This document shows positions 24,097 through 37,600 of a stretch of DNA of 64,000 nucleotides, one piece after another (position 1 is the stretch's first letter; each line of letters begins with the position of its first letter). This DNA comes from Otis tarda (taxonomy: Eukaryota > Chordata > Aves > Otidiformes > Otididae), in contig CM048554.1 in assembly GCA_026413225.1 (NCBI GenBank), forward strand, positions 55,325,463 to 55,389,462. Direction: 5' to 3'. A program made the translations under genes and the position numbers. A model generated the notes under the pieces. It was not told the origin of the DNA, ran no database searches, and saw only the letters and a program-made list of their open reading frames with translations.

Positions 24097-25259
24097 ATTT
24101 GTGTACATGTGTACAGCTCTCAGTCTGTCAGATGACAAGTTACAAATCTCATCTGTTCTTCTCATCTTCTCTACTGGGCTTTGATGTGCAATTTCTTTTG
24201 TCCTCACACACTTGGCAGCCACATCTGAAACTCACTCATCATAATTATTATTAAAATCTATATATAAACAATTAGATCTGCTTTCTATAAGTTAAGTACT
24301 TCCACAACTACAGAAGTGAAAGTAGCAGATGACAGAAGCCTCCAAATAATATTTCTAAAGACTAACATTAGAAAAAGAGAGTGACACTTAAAAATGGACA
24401 GTTTCGTTTGTCACAAACCTTACTTGAATTCAGCTATCCGGAATGAGTCTATACATACAGCACTACACACAGCTGTTCTACAGTAATATAGTCATATATA
24501 TATAGCTATACATCTGTCGCTATATAGCTGAACCAGCCGCATGAGGGAATCTTTACAACCATGGAGCAAGTTCCCTCACTTTCTACCATCAGTCACAAAC
24601 ATTAGTTATGCTAACGGTTAATCTATTGCCATTAGTTGTTGACATCAAGAGATGCTCTGCGACACCTACCACTTTAAGAGCTGTTTCTGTGTTTCTCTCT
24701 CAGAAGACTCATGAACTTGCTTTGTTATTCCTTCAGTCTAAGTGTGTTTATTGTTTAAAGATGATATGGAAAAATAATTTATTAAATTCTATTACTGCAT
24801 TAGTCCAAAACACAGTCTTTATTCTTAAATAACCACGCTAGATTAAACTAATCTGTATCTGCTTGCAGCTGTACCTCAGTACAGCTGAGGTCTGTACACA
24901 GAAACAAGTGAACTGAGAGATGCCAGTCTTTGCATTCCTTTTTTCTTTGACTAGAACCTTTCCCAAAGTGAAAAAGCACTTGCCAATTATTTCAGTTCCC
25001 TGGGAATCCGTACTTTCACAGGCAAAATCCAACCTAAGAGCTGACAGGCGAAGCTGGCTCATTGCTGAAGGAGCCGCGAGCACCTCCGTAAGCAAACAGC
25101 AACTACGGGTCGGTTTCTGACAACCGGCTTCCCGTGAGAGTCACCTGTCGGGCAGGGACACGAGGTTTACTCAGGGCTGCTTCGGCGATGAGTAAGTCTC
25201 CAAGGAGCGGCGAACGAGCAGCACCTTCTAATTGAGGAGGGAGAAGAGAAACGCGTCAG

Positions 25260-26590
25260 GCGGCATTGCCACCCACCCTGTCACCCTGTGCCACCGCTGC
25301 TGACCCGCGCTAACGACAGGGGCGGCGGGGGGGAAGTTGACCCACGCTCTGCGGGCGGCGGGACCGGCGCCGGCCTTCGCCGCTCGCCGGTTAAACCCCG
25401 CTTAACCCTTTCTGGCAACTCTGGCGGGGCCGACCCGAACCCCCGAGTCGCGACCGCTGCCACCGGCTGAGCCCCGCTGTCACGCCGAGGGGGGGTGGGG
25501 GGACGATCCCCACCCCCAGCCCACGCGTGCGCGGTGGGGCCGCGCGCACGCCGAGGCCGTTGCCCCCGCGCCGCCGCCGCTCCACACACAAAGCCCCGCG
25601 CGGGGGCGGGCCCCAGCTGAGCGCCGTCACGGGGGCGCGCGCAGCCAACCGCCGCCGGCTCAGCCCCCGGCGCCGCCGCCGGGCGCTGCCGGCAGCGCAG
25701 GCAACTTGACAACAAACAGGAGGAAACAGCTGACGGGAGGCCCCGCCGCCACAGCCGCCGCCGCCGTGAGGGGCGCCTGGGCCGACCCCTCGCCCCTCCC
25801 GGGCAGCCCCGCCGCCCCTGCTCTCCCCTCCCCGGCCGTGCGGTGCAGGTGGGACGACGCGGCGGAAGGGCCCGAGCGCGGTTCATTGTCCCCCCGCCCG
25901 GGGCCCCGCACAGGAGCCGGCCTGAAAAGTTGCCACCGCCCCGCTGGGGATGGGAGCCGGCAGTGCGGGGCCGGGGGAGGAAGTTGTGGCCGCGGCGGAG
26001 AGAGGGTGCTCGGTACCGGCCCTGGGCGGAGGGCCGGGCAGGAAGGCTGGGCGGCGCTGAGAGACGCTGACGGAGGAGGGGACGGAGTCGGGGAAGGCCA
26101 GTGCTTTGTCGCGACGCCGGGCCGCAGCGGGGCAGGCAGGGCCGGCGCTGCCCTCCTGCCCGCGCCGCCGGGCCGGAGCGGCTTACCCGGGGCCCCGCTG
26201 CGGCCCGAGAGACACAGTGTCACGGCCCAGAGCGGCGGCCGCCACCTCCCTTCCCAGCTGCCAAGCGGCCCGCCCCAGCCTTCCTGGACAGCACGGAGCG
26301 GACCGGACCCCTACCCGGTTACCTGGCGCAGGGGAGCAGCGGCGGCGACGGCTCCGTGCCCGGTGTCTTCCCCCCGCCCTCCACAGCCCCGACGCTCCGG
26401 CTCGGCGGCGCGGCTCCGCCCCTTCTCGGCCCCGCCCCCTCTGCACGTCAATCAGCGCTGCCGAGGCTCCGCCCCCAGTCGCTTCACAGCGGCGCAGGGC
26501 GGGCCGGCGGAGTGGTTCCGGTCGGCGGGGACCTACAGCCGGGGCCGGGCAGCATCTCTCAGCCGTTCCGCGCTCACCAGGTCCTTTCTC
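25260..26590 (-). promoter_or_regulatory. YPEL5: CpG island, presumed YPEL5 promoter and first exon
   Basis: About 1.3 kb is very GC-rich with dense CpG, in sharp contrast to the AT-rich flanks. GC boxes cluster at about 26414-26477 (CCGCCCC three times, read GGGGCGG on the minus strand), with TGATTGACGTG on the minus strand between them. Possible donors for a noncoding first exon on the minus strand are CCAG|GTAACC (exon end 26323) and CCGG|GTAAGC (exon end 26187). No TATA box is seen near these sites. Mammalian YPEL5 also starts from a CpG island with noncoding first exons. Which donor is used, and whether a divergent plus-strand transcript starts here too, cannot be told. Long open frames across the island are a by-product of GC content. 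Confidence 0.75.
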
Positions 26591-28149
26591 CCTGTCAGCC
26601 GCCGCCCCGAGCCGGGTATCCACTCCCTGTATCTGCCTCCCAGGTTCCTTCCCCTCAACAGCCCTGTCAGAGGCGCCCACCTCTTGCTGCGGGAGCCGAA
26701 AGCCAGAGCCAAGCCAAGCCTACCGGCTAGGCCTGCCTGCACCCCGACAGCACAACACTGTAGGCCTGGCTGGGAGGAAAGGGAGTCTTCAGGCCTGCTC
26801 TCCTCCCTAGGCCCCTGCGTGCCCTGGCAGTGAGCTTCACCCTGCTACACGCCCTGTGAGGTTTTGAGGTGGGGAAGGGTGCTGAGGTGGCTGTCAGCCA
26901 CATCCCCACCTCAGTGAGGCTGTGACTGATACTGCTTGTGGCATTTCAGGCCACTCAGGTTGAAATCTTTCCATGACGCTTTAAATATTGCCCATGATGA
27001 AGATGAAAGATCAGGGAAGGAAGAAGCAAAGTGTTTGTGGCTCTTCTTGGCCATTGGTTGCAAATATTATCAACTCCCTGCCAGTAGTGGCACACAAATT
27101 GCTTCCTTGGCAAATAAATAATGGTCTTGGCCAAAATACAATGAAAAAAAAAATCCTGTCAAGTTGTTGGTTATGAAAAAGACATGGAAAGAGGTGGTTT
27201 TTTTTCCTTCTATGGGGCAAGCCATGCCATTTTAAGGATTTAAGTTCTAAAAATCACAGAATCATAGATTGCTTTCTCATGTTAGGGAAAGTGTATTTTT
27301 CATGTACGGTGATGCCTGGGTCTATCTGTGTGGTATCACCAGAGGAACTGCAGTAATTGCAGGAAGGAATGACTCAGCAGGACCTTTCTGTCATTTCACA
27401 TCAAAGGCAAAGGGACATCTCTGTGAACGTGCGACAGGCAGCACATACTTACATGCCTAACTGTTCTTCAGCTTGTGTCTTCTTGCATGGATTTTACCAT
27501 TAGAAATAGCTAGGTAGAGGAGTACACAACCGCCTGCATGATGGTGGACAGTCAGTGGTGGGTCAACATCCATATGTTAAGAACGGCTGTTTGCTTTGGG
27601 CACCCCTCCAGAACATCAGATCTCTTCAGTATGGTCGGCTCTGGCCTGATCCTGAACAGAGCTGAGCATTGACATTTCTCATTGACCCGTCATCAGCCTC
27701 TCTTTAGATCACGCAAAGGAAGTGAAAAGTGTCAGAACAGTTTGTCAGACAGCAATCGCCTCTTAGTAAATGGCAAGGGGACAACAGAACTACTAAGAAT
27801 ATTAGAAGGAAGCCATAAAAACCATGCCTGGGGTCCCATTTACCACCAGCAAATGGAGGAAATAACTGGTCTAACATGCTCTGTTTGTTAACAGATTGAC
27901 CCGATCTGCTCTTGCGCCTCGCTGAGTAAGCGTGAGCTTCGTCCCTGGTGGGTCTGCTCAGTCTCGTCACAGGAGCTATATGAAGGTCCACATCTTAATC
28001 ATCTTTGCAAAGCTCCCAGAGGGATCACTGTAAACAAAGCCAAAATGAGGAAAAAGAGAGGCAAAGCAATGGTGCTTTAGTCTGCATCTGTGACTGAGTC
28101 TTATTCAGGGACCTGTGAGCTCTCTTCTCTGCTGCTGAGGCATCTGTAC
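26591..28149. other. Non-coding sequence upstream of the YPEL5 CpG island
   Basis: No gene recognised. The motif AATCACAGAATCATAGA at about 27254-27270 resembles the reversed terminus of a CR1 element, but it is too short to classify with confidence. Confidence 0.5.
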
Positions 28150-28250
28150 ATCCCTGGGCAAGTCAGTTCTTTTTGCCTCACTTTCCCTCTATAAAATGGG
28201 GACAGCAATGCTACCTGCCTTACTGGGTGGTTGCATGTTTGCTTAAGCAC
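28150..28250 (+). mobile_element. MIR-like SINE relic
   Basis: The segment contains CCCTGGGCAAGTCA, then a TTGCCTCACTTTCC motif and TATAAAATGGGGACA, followed by GCTACCTGCCTTACTGGGTGGTTG. This is the order of the MIR core and 3' part ('cttgggcaagtca...cctcagtttcc...gtaaaatgggga...acctacctcacagggttg'). Divergence is high, as expected for an insertion older than the bird-mammal split or soon after. Confidence 0.65.
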
Positions 28251-31200
28251 TCTTCTCCAGTCTGGGCATATGGAAGGGATGTATGATTGAACATTGCAAT
28301 CGTCATAATAATCTTACCATGAAAATAAAGCAGAGCCCAAACCTATGAATAGTATTAAATTCTCAGCAATAGGAACCGTAGCTGTACCAATCAGAAATAA
28401 ACCAAATTGACCATGAGACAAGCAGAGAATGGATTAGCCTGTGCTTGACAGATGGTGCCAGGGACGGATGTTTTTATTTCCCTTGCAGAGGAGCTTAGAG
28501 GAAGGGGGACGGGGAGGGTGAGGTAGGGTACTTTTATTAGAACAAAGCAGCAGGCTGTAGCAGCTCTGCTGAAAAATACAAAAAATACCAAAAGCAATTT
28601 CCAATTAGTTTGTAAGGGACATGCTACATATCAGCTACAGCGCAAGAAAACAGGAACAGCAATATTGTACCACACAGCACTTTTAATTTTCAAAGCAGCC
28701 TGAAAACATTAATTAATCCTCCTCTGACATAGGGAAATGCAGTACAGTCAGCAGTTTGTTTCTTTACTTCTTATGCCAGGATTTGGGAATACCCTGGGCC
28801 TTTTCCACAACTGGTTCATATCACGATACCTCGAATGAGTCTGGAGAAGCCAGTCCTCTGTGCAGAACTACAGAGCAGAAAAGGCTGTGTTAGATCTGGA
28901 ACTTAACGAACCAGAGAGAGGGGAGATGCCTGCACCCAACAGCCTTAGTAAGGCCCACCTTTAATATTTGTCCCATGTAAATCCATTTTTCAGTGCTGTG
29001 AGCAACACTATAGGAAGCATTTCAGAGAAAATTAGGTGACCGAGGAATTAACCACAATCTCAGAAATAATTGTGCAGTGAAACTCAGACTCCAACATATT
29101 GATCTAATTAAAACCTCTGACAAAACTTCGGTGTAATTCAGCAGGACCTGGGTATGTCCCACTGAATTAGTGTCAGGGTTTGGGGCCTGCTTGTGCACAT
29201 CTTCTCTCTTTAAAGAGAGAATGTTACAGCTTAGTGGTTTTTACTCCTACTCGGTCTCCAGAACCACTATTAATTTTCCAGTATGCTTGTGGATTCCTGT
29301 GTGGCGAAGCTGAGCCTACCAAACCAGGCGTGCCTGAGGTGGGACAATGATCTAGCGGGATTTTCCATTGCTATTTCTCCTGTGCCCAGGATTTCTGGCA
29401 GCAGAAAGGAGGCAGCTGAAATACAGGCTATGATCTGTCTGAGAGGCAGCTTGACTCTAGATGCCCGCTCTGTGCCTTCTCAGCTTTGCCTCGCATCAAA
29501 GGCTGGGTTCATCCCACTAGCTGCTCTTGTTATTTGACAGTGGCTACTGACAGCCTGTGTTTTTCAGGGGAGATGGTACAGCCTGCAGCTTCATTCTCAT
29601 AAAGTAAGCCTACTGACACACACAAAACTAATGACCTTTCTTTTTCCTTCACAAGTCTTTCACCTATTGCTTTTGGCTTACCTGAAAGCTGACCCATGCC
29701 ACAAGTGCCATTTACAGATACTTTTTCAGATGGCTGTGTTTTGCCAGGGGAAATTATTTACACAGTTAATCTCCACATCAGAAGATGAAGCTCGGTGATA
29801 AGAAGGTCTCTCCATGCCCTCTCCATAATGGCAGAGCTGGTCTCATTACCCCGTCTCCATACCTAGTAGCTGTTGGCCAGATTTGAAAAGGTGTTCAAGT
29901 GTAAAACCCTAAAGCATGCAGGAGCCTTATCAAAGGAAGAACTTTATGTCCAAAGAAGGACTCAGAATTTATATGCCGTTATTAAGATGTCAGGAGCGGA
30001 GACAGTAAGCAGGCCTGATGCCAAGGAATGCATAATGCTCTTCTGTAGAAATGAAGAGTCATCTCTGTGAACACCACAGTTCAGGGAGGTTGGCAGAGAG
30101 ACCCAAATCACCCTGAAGCCAGTCACTATTGCAGTGAGAGGGACTCACTGCCATTCCCTAGCAAAGAAAGCAAAGGAAGTAGGATGGGTGGTGATACAAA
30201 TATATCAAAGATGGGACAGGAGTCTTGCAGGTTTTTTGCATTGCTGGGCCTTCTGGTTTTCGTCTTCCACAGTGGAGAACGATTACTGAAATAAGGAGAG
30301 CTTTCAGGTTGCGGTCTCCTGCAAAGGGTCAGGCTGATTATTATTCTTTTTGTATACAGGCTCCCATAACCACCTTATCATGCCAAAGGACAGAGTCACT
30401 TCATCCCTCCTTCCTGGAGAATGTTTAGAAACCTGACCCTGCTCAAATCACGAGAGGCTTAGGGGACAGGCTGCCTGTGTGCCAGCTGCACACTTGTGCT
30501 TTCCTCTGCTGCTGTCTCACAAATCGCTGCACAGTGGCAATGCTGTGCGGGTCAGTGGAGTTATCAATCTTTTGTTTGGGGGAGATTTTATCAGGTGTCC
30601 AATACATGGATGATAGCCATCTGATTATGTGACTTCCCACACACAAAGTCTTGGTCTGATGCACATGTATGTGAGTGGAGAGAAGATGCAATGGGGTGGT
30701 GCTCCATTGACCCAGCTGAACAGGGCACGCAATGATCCAGCTGCCAGCTCCGCTGTATTTTACAGCAGGAGATTTCAAGTGAGCTTTCATTCTCAGATGA
30801 GGTAAAGCTGGAACCATTCCTTTGGCACAGAAAAACATCGCAACAGCTGTCTACCAGGAGAGGAGAGAAACATTTTGGGGGAGAGTAGCTACTCCAATGC
30901 ACGTGGACTTCATCAAATGGTCTGGGCTGTCCCTATTGTTTGTGAGCACTGGATGAGAACAAAGACAGATTGGGCTAGAAAGGGCCCCACACAGAGACAT
31001 TCAGAGCACATACAGAATAGGACACTTTAACGGCTACACTGGGTCGCCACTTTTTGTTACAATCGGAGGAATCTACTAGCTTGGAAATATATATATACAC
31101 ACACCTGAGGCCCAGATGAATTGCTGTAACTGTTTATTTTTGGTTGCACTTATCAAGAGATGGAACTGGTCCATTACAATTGTCACTTCACAGACAGGAG

Positions 31201-34139
31201 AGCGAGGGAAAATCTTTGCAGCACTGTCAGTCTTTTTCATTTGCTGTTCCTAGAGCTCTGGGTGGGGTTTCCCAGCTGCAGCCAACACAGCATTTCCTTG
31301 AAGGCCTTGGAGCTGATTCAATATTGCTGTCAGCCTTTAACAGCACCACCCCCTGTTCAGGAGGCACACTTTTGGGTGCCAAAGGTGAGCCTATTTAAAG
31401 GAAAAGAGCCAGTCCCACTCTAGACTTACTACTCTATTTTGTTCATAGATATCTACCCAAAGGCATTTATCAAAGATGCTAAATTCAGAGGGAGCAGAGA
31501 GCAAAAGGCAAGCAAAGCCTGAGGGAAGAAACAAGTAGCCTGCATAAAAAGGGGAGACAGAACATGCAAGGGAAGGGAACAAGACACGGAAGCTACCCAA
31601 TAAGTAGCTTCATCCATACCACTGAAATAGAGGGGGAGAGGGTTGTTCTGTGATCTTCTTGACAACCTAATACAACTTGGTTGTAGTCAAACATTCCTGT
31701 GAAGGCAGAGTGCACATAAGACTGGGAGGAGAACTCAGCAGATGTATGTCCATGTTGAAAACCAGTCTCTAGAATGGAGAAACCTTGAGAAGGCTGACTT
31801 CAAATCTGGTTTCTATCCATCAGCAATGACATGTAGGTGGCCCATCTCCTTTAAGGCATAGTGTGATTCAACAAGTGAAGCTTGTGAGAGAAGCCCGCAC
31901 CTGATGAAACAGAAAATGCCTAGCTTCCGTTCTGTGAATGCTTTAGAGGTCTGTGAGGGGCCTGTCAACTCAGAGACCAGCTGTACAGCTGAGTAAACAA
32001 TAATATATTTGCCTCCCAGACAAACTAGGAGAGGCGATGCATGGTTTATTCTAGGGCATTGCTGAGACCACCACAGAAGTGAGAAAGGATTTCCCTCCTT
32101 CCCAGGTACAATAGTAACAAAAAGCTGGATATTATCTGCAAGTCTTGCATCTGAATGTATAGTGATGAGATTTTTGTACGTACACAGTATCATGCACACA
32201 AAGATTTTAAAATACTTTGCTAAGCTGAGTAAGTAGTGAAATTCTTGCTTTGCAGAGGCAAAGCAAATGATCTAGAGCTCCTTGTCCTGCCAGAGAAGGA
32301 ATGGCAGGGTTAGGCCAGGAGCACAAGGCAAAGAGTCTTCCATTTGTTGTGCTCTCCGGACTCCAGTTTGTCTGAGAGCCCAAGGGAAGGGTGCTTGGGG
32401 GCTTTTTATGCAGTCAGTTGCTTATATGACAAATAATATATTATTCAGCACATGCAATTGGCCTTACATAGGACACCAAGTTAGACTGGTGAGGAACTGC
32501 TAGCAAAGGTAGCCTGAGTCACTCATAAGCCAGTGAAATAGGTGAAAACAAAAAGAGTGAGGACTACTACAGGTTTAAACTCAGATGGGCTTGCAAAACT
32601 GTAGAATAGCATGCTTGTAAGCAACCCACAACATGCCTTATTCTTATTTCGCTGGGCCTACACAGATTGCTCACATTTGGCAGAGGTGAGCAAGCTTTCT
32701 TCCTAGATTTGCAGAACGTGATACGAGGGGAATATTGACTTTTGGAGATGATTATGCGTCACCAAGGATATCACAGGCAGGCAACAGGGCATCAACAGTA
32801 CCTTGGCAGGGAGCTGAGCTGAAGCAATGATAATTTGATATGGGACCTGTACATCAAACAGAGCACAGGGTGGAGGGCACAGCAGGCTAGGTCCTGGAAG
32901 AGGAAGGCTTTAAGGGAAGAGTTGGATGCTCCATGCATTTTGAGGGGGCACAAAGCAGGAACAAAGCAAACAAAACCAGTAATTTGCCAATAAAGCATAG
33001 AAGACTATTCCATCATTACTGTTGTTCATCATTATTAGTCAAGTTTCTAGGCATCTGCTAATGTGACAGCTAATTATTATTATTATACACTGTTTAGACA
33101 GATTTTTAAAAGGCATCATGTAGGTGCCTCACTCCCATTCATTTACGAGAGACTTAGGCAACAGGGACTTAGCTCATAGTCCAGCCTCAGCCTGGAATGT
33201 GGGAGGCTAGATGAAGTGATCATCCCTTCATGAATCTCTCACCATCAAAAAGCAAATGTACTTTCACAAGTGCCCTGTTAAAATCTAGATTGGTTTGAAA
33301 AGACTCGTTAGACTGAACTAACTAACCAATCTAATGCTATATCTTAGCCCTTGAAAACCACATTGTGAAAAACAGTCTCCACCTCATGCTAAGTTCTGAA
33401 CAGGAAAAACTATAGCATACCTGCAAAGGTGTGTTGTGCCTCCTTCCCTTGTGTTCAGATACATCAATCCTATAGCAACGAAGAGCAGGTAACAGCAATG
33501 AGAAGATACCAGCATGGCAAGACAGTGTTTAATTTAATGGAAAAATACTGCTGTAAGGACTGCAAACCTGGGAAACAGTCTCTTACCATCAGCAGGAGAT
33601 CTGGGTGTTGGGCTCCCTCAGATATCACCTTTGCAAGCACAATGCCATTGAGAAGCTGCTCTCTCATGGGCTATGCTAGAATGGTCTCTAATGAGCGATC
33701 AAAATAACTTCTTCAGAGGCCAGTTAGTAAGGCTAGTGCTGCAGGTCTGGAAGAAGACCTGAGAACATGTGGTCATCTACATATCCAGACATACCCTGTG
33801 GTTTTGTAGAACTTAGGACACTATCAGGCTCATAATTCACACCACATGGAGAGATTTCAGAAATGCCTAGCCCATGCTTACTTACACCACAAGCCACCTC
33901 CACTGACTAACTCAATACCATTCAAAAAGCAAACTCCAGAGGGATGAGCAGCTAGATACAAAGAAACCTGTGGGAAACAACAGAAAAGACCCATATAAAC
34001 CATTCCTAAGATAAAAAGGAAGAGGTGCAAACTGTAAGTAGATATGTCCCTCATGGGACTCATTTATGCAAGTATGCGTAGACAGCTCTGTATGAGTGAA
34101 GATGAAGTGCTATGAGTAGGTGGACCTCCTTGCAAAAGG
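28251..34139. other. Non-coding, gene-poor sequence
   Basis: Unique-looking sequence with no supported gene. Short open frames (up to about 130 codons) lack recognisable domains. Small AT/AC repeats occur at about 31088-31104, and an ATT run near 33075. Confidence 0.45.
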
Positions 34140-34660
34140 TGCTAGACTGAACTGGCTTCTTCCAGTAACTTAAATGAGGGCAGGCTTAACTCCAGAATAT
34201 TTGCCAGGGAACAGCAATGACCTGCTGTTCTCAAAGGGCAGGAAGGCCAGGAGCCAAAGGCAATCCCAGCACAAGCAGCACCCTCAATGATGGAGCACAG
34301 TCCCACAAGACCTAAACACAGCAAGCAGGGACAGATGCCAGTGGCAGGGTCCATTAACAGACCCAGACACAGCAAGGTCCAGACTTAATTCAGGAACAAA
34401 AGGGAACAGAACCAGGACTGGAGACAAGCTGTAACATACACCTAAGGGACACATCCAGGAGAAAAACTACCCACAGTGGAGCTCCACAGCCCACCCTGGA
34501 GGCAGGGCTGCAGACAGGCCCACCTGCAGCACAGCTCAGGCAGGAACTACACAAAGGCTCAGTCCAGAGCTTAAATGGAGCCCTGAAGCCTATGGGCAGG
34601 GGGTGTGGGTGGAGGCCCCGGGTGAGGCTGGTCAGTGCAATTAAGGCCTTTTAGCGCCCT
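34140..34660. repeat. GC-richer block, possibly an old unclassified repeat
   Basis: This block stands out by its higher GC and by repeated short words (CACAGCAAG, CAGACCCAGACACAGCAAGG, GCAGGGGGTGTGGGTGG). It ends with GGTGAGGCTGGTCAGTGCA. Its texture is like a decayed LTR or other dispersed repeat rather than unique DNA, but I cannot assign a family and see no open frame of interest. Confidence 0.25.
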
Positions 34661-37600
34661 CAGGGCCATGGCTACATTTTAGAGTGGAAATGGCACCAAT
34701 AACTGAGGAAGTGGATGATAGGTGCAGGTTAATTTGAACTTCTCATGCTACAGCACTTATGCTGGCATTTCTTAATTCTTTTAAAAAAATTCAGTTATTA
34801 TAATTTAGTATGACCTTTCTCTATAGAAATCTACTGACCTTGGTCTGGTGTAATCTTGGGTTCAAATCTGATCAGTTAGCAAGAGAAACATGTCTGATCT
34901 CATTCCAATTCCTTGCAGATTTTTGCCCAAAAAATCATGCACACACTTGGCAGTTTCTAATTCACTTTGAGGAGATCCAATTTTAGATAGCTGAGAACAA
35001 ACTAAGTCAAGAAGAGGCACATCACAAGGAGTGGGATGCTTTTAAACTTGATCCTTGATAGACCTGTGTTTTCTTCTTTTCCTGTCTCCCCAGAGCCAAT
35101 TCAGTAGTAATCTCACAGAGCCCTTTTGTACTTTTCCTCCCCTGCCAGATAAAATCTGGTAGTCAAACTTCCTAGGGTTTGTCTGGGTTTTTTTTTTTTC
35201 TTGCTACCTCAAGCTGAGAAGCAAACTCAGAACCTCGTAGTGTGCAAAAAGCATAACCGCTTGTGAGCAGAGGAAGCTGGCTTCTCCCAGGTCATGTAAG
35301 TCCTGAGCAAATGTGTTTCTGTTTGAAAGACTTCTTGTGGGTAGCTCCCAAAGGAACAAAACAATGCAGTACTCCTCCAAAATAGCAAGCAAACAAGATA
35401 AATCCAGTGACACTTAAACACACACACAAAAAGGGAGCTGATGAAACAAATGCAACAGCTCAGGACTAGGGGCAGAAAACCAAAATGACAGAGCCAAGAG
35501 ATGGATTAAAAATAAATAGGTCAAGATTTCTCTGAAACTACAGGAAAAGCTTTCCCTGGCAAATTCACCACAGCACCTGATAGGTAACTGAAAGCAAAGT
35601 TGAACCATGTGTCAGGGAGATGAGTTTTCTGGGATTGTTAATTACCCCCAGCCAGTTTCTGAGGGCACCATTAATGCCTATCCATAGCCTATGAAGCACC
35701 ACACTCGTGCCTACATCCCTGACTTCTAGGGCAGTGATGTATACATTAGCCACGTTAAATTGCCATAGCCGTCCACGGGCAGCCCACAGACTTGCATCTG
35801 TGGTAGCCTATGGTTACTAATAGTTGTTATTAGCTGCTGAAAAATGAACAAGGTGGTGAGGGATGGGGGGTGGGGGGAGTTAGTGTGAAGTGACTCACTT
35901 TGTACGCCCGTGAGCAAAACTTCCGCCAGCACAATTGGGACCAAACAAGAGATGGTTGCTAAATGATCAATTTAAGTTAATCAAGACTTCATTATTTGTG
36001 GGTTTTTATTCTGGGTAACCTGGGAGGTTTTCTTTTGTGTGGCATAGCTCCATCTACATTGACTCATCATACTTGAGGGCAAATGATCCTTAGCCGCCCT
36101 CCTAGCTATTAAATTACTGCTACGCAGCTTGTTTGTTTTATCTGTTCCTCAGTTCTTTGGCCCACACCCACAATCTGATCTTTTATTTGCATGTAGGCAG
36201 TGGTAAGCTCCAGCTCTGAGTTAGCTGTTGAACCCAGAAGTCTAGGTAATGCTGGGACAAAGCTGAGAAACATAAATTAAATTGAAACCTAGAGAAATTT
36301 GTCTTGACACTACTGCTTAAAGTAACCAAACTGAGCAAACAGTGAGCTGAAATAACCATGAATATAAACCATTGTAAAATAGCCTGAGACATTTAGGCAG
36401 GTGACCGACCACCTTATAGAAGAGGCCTTTAATGCATATCTCACTGTAATATCATAACCCAGTGATTTTCTTGCTTCAAGCAAACCAGCACTGGGGAGTT
36501 TCTTACAGATTGCTAATTCTTGCTGTGCACGGTGTGCTTGACTGTCCACTGCTTTGCTTTTTGTGGAGTCATTTAAGCCCAAGATAAGCTATGTGATCCC
36601 TCCTCTCTAGGAGAGTGTTGTAGAATTATCCTCAACAGGAGACGGAGTGGTTTAGAAATCAATTTTTGGCTCATGACAGCAGCTCTCAAACTGAGACCCA
36701 CAGCACAGAGGAATTCTTTCCTACCAGCTGAGTAGGACTCAGCTTTCCAAGTAACACTGGTCTTTTTCCTCATTTCTAGAAACCAGCATATGTCAAGTGG
36801 AAAGGCAAATATAGGAAATAATTTCCTGATGTTACTCTCCTGTTAGTTTTACATATAACTGTTGGAGGCGTAGCAAGACGGAGCTGTGGCTGGAGAGGGA
36901 AGAGGAGCCCATCTGTGCTATGATGAACAGGAGAGGAGGTCTGCAATGAAGCACTCAAATGAGTCTACGCCAAGAAAAAGGCTAGCAGAATGCAAGGGCT
37001 TTGCTGTTGGCCCTACAAGCAGATCACCCTTAGTGTTCTGCATGATGGCAGAAATCCTTCTCAACTTTTGGTTTTTTTTTTTTCTGTATAAACTCATATA
37101 TTAAAGCAAGAGGGAGGTAACGGAATGGGTTACATCCAGGCAGAGAAGTTAGGAATAAACATACCTTGAAAGTATAGAAGAAGCATACACAGAGATGTGA
37201 TGAGTAGGGGCAGTTTATTTCTCCTGTCTCCTGCGCTTGCCGTGACTGCAGGCTCTCGGGACCTGCACTGCATGCTGCCTTGCACTTTGGCAGGCATCGA
37301 GGAAATAAATTCCAAGCTTCATTCACAGACATTTTCCACATCTTCCCTATTTTCAGCCTTGACCCTGCCCTGTGAGGCCCTCACTGGGACCTGGGAGCTG
37401 AAGGCGAAACATTTCAGGTTGCAGTTGTGAATATACTTGAATGTAGCCTTCAGACCAGTGCAGATGCTAGTGGGAAAGGGGTTAAGCTCTTCCCAGGCGG
37501 GGAGCAGTCTGCAGGCAGGGATTTGCAAGGCAGCAGGAGCCTTACCAGATGTGAGGGAACTGATTAACTCACTGCATGCCCCCATACTACAGAAGAGCTG

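Larger units (their letters stand above)
17244..25259 (-). other. YPEL5: Presumed YPEL5 5' intron(s)
   Basis: About 8 kb of AT-rich sequence separates the start-codon exon from the CpG island. It contains no ORF with recognisable protein content and no clear young transposon. It holds two possible small exons (22398-22462, 22576-22612), a hairpin-forming triplication (22958-23040), a pyrimidine tract (about 23361-23426) and TA microsatellites (24075-24096 and around 24494-24505). The assignment as intron follows from the spliced acceptor at 17244 and the single CpG island upstream. Confidence 0.7.

Noticed and set aside
25706-26833. 375-codon open frame on the plus strand across the CpG island, and several long frames on both strands there
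   Set aside because: Stop codons are rare in very GC-rich DNA; the products are alanine/proline/arginine/glycine-rich with no domain, and frames overlap in all phases.
27254-27270. CR1 terminus-like motif AATCACAGAATCATAGA
   Set aside because: Too short, with no further CR1 similarity beside it; noted but not called as an element.
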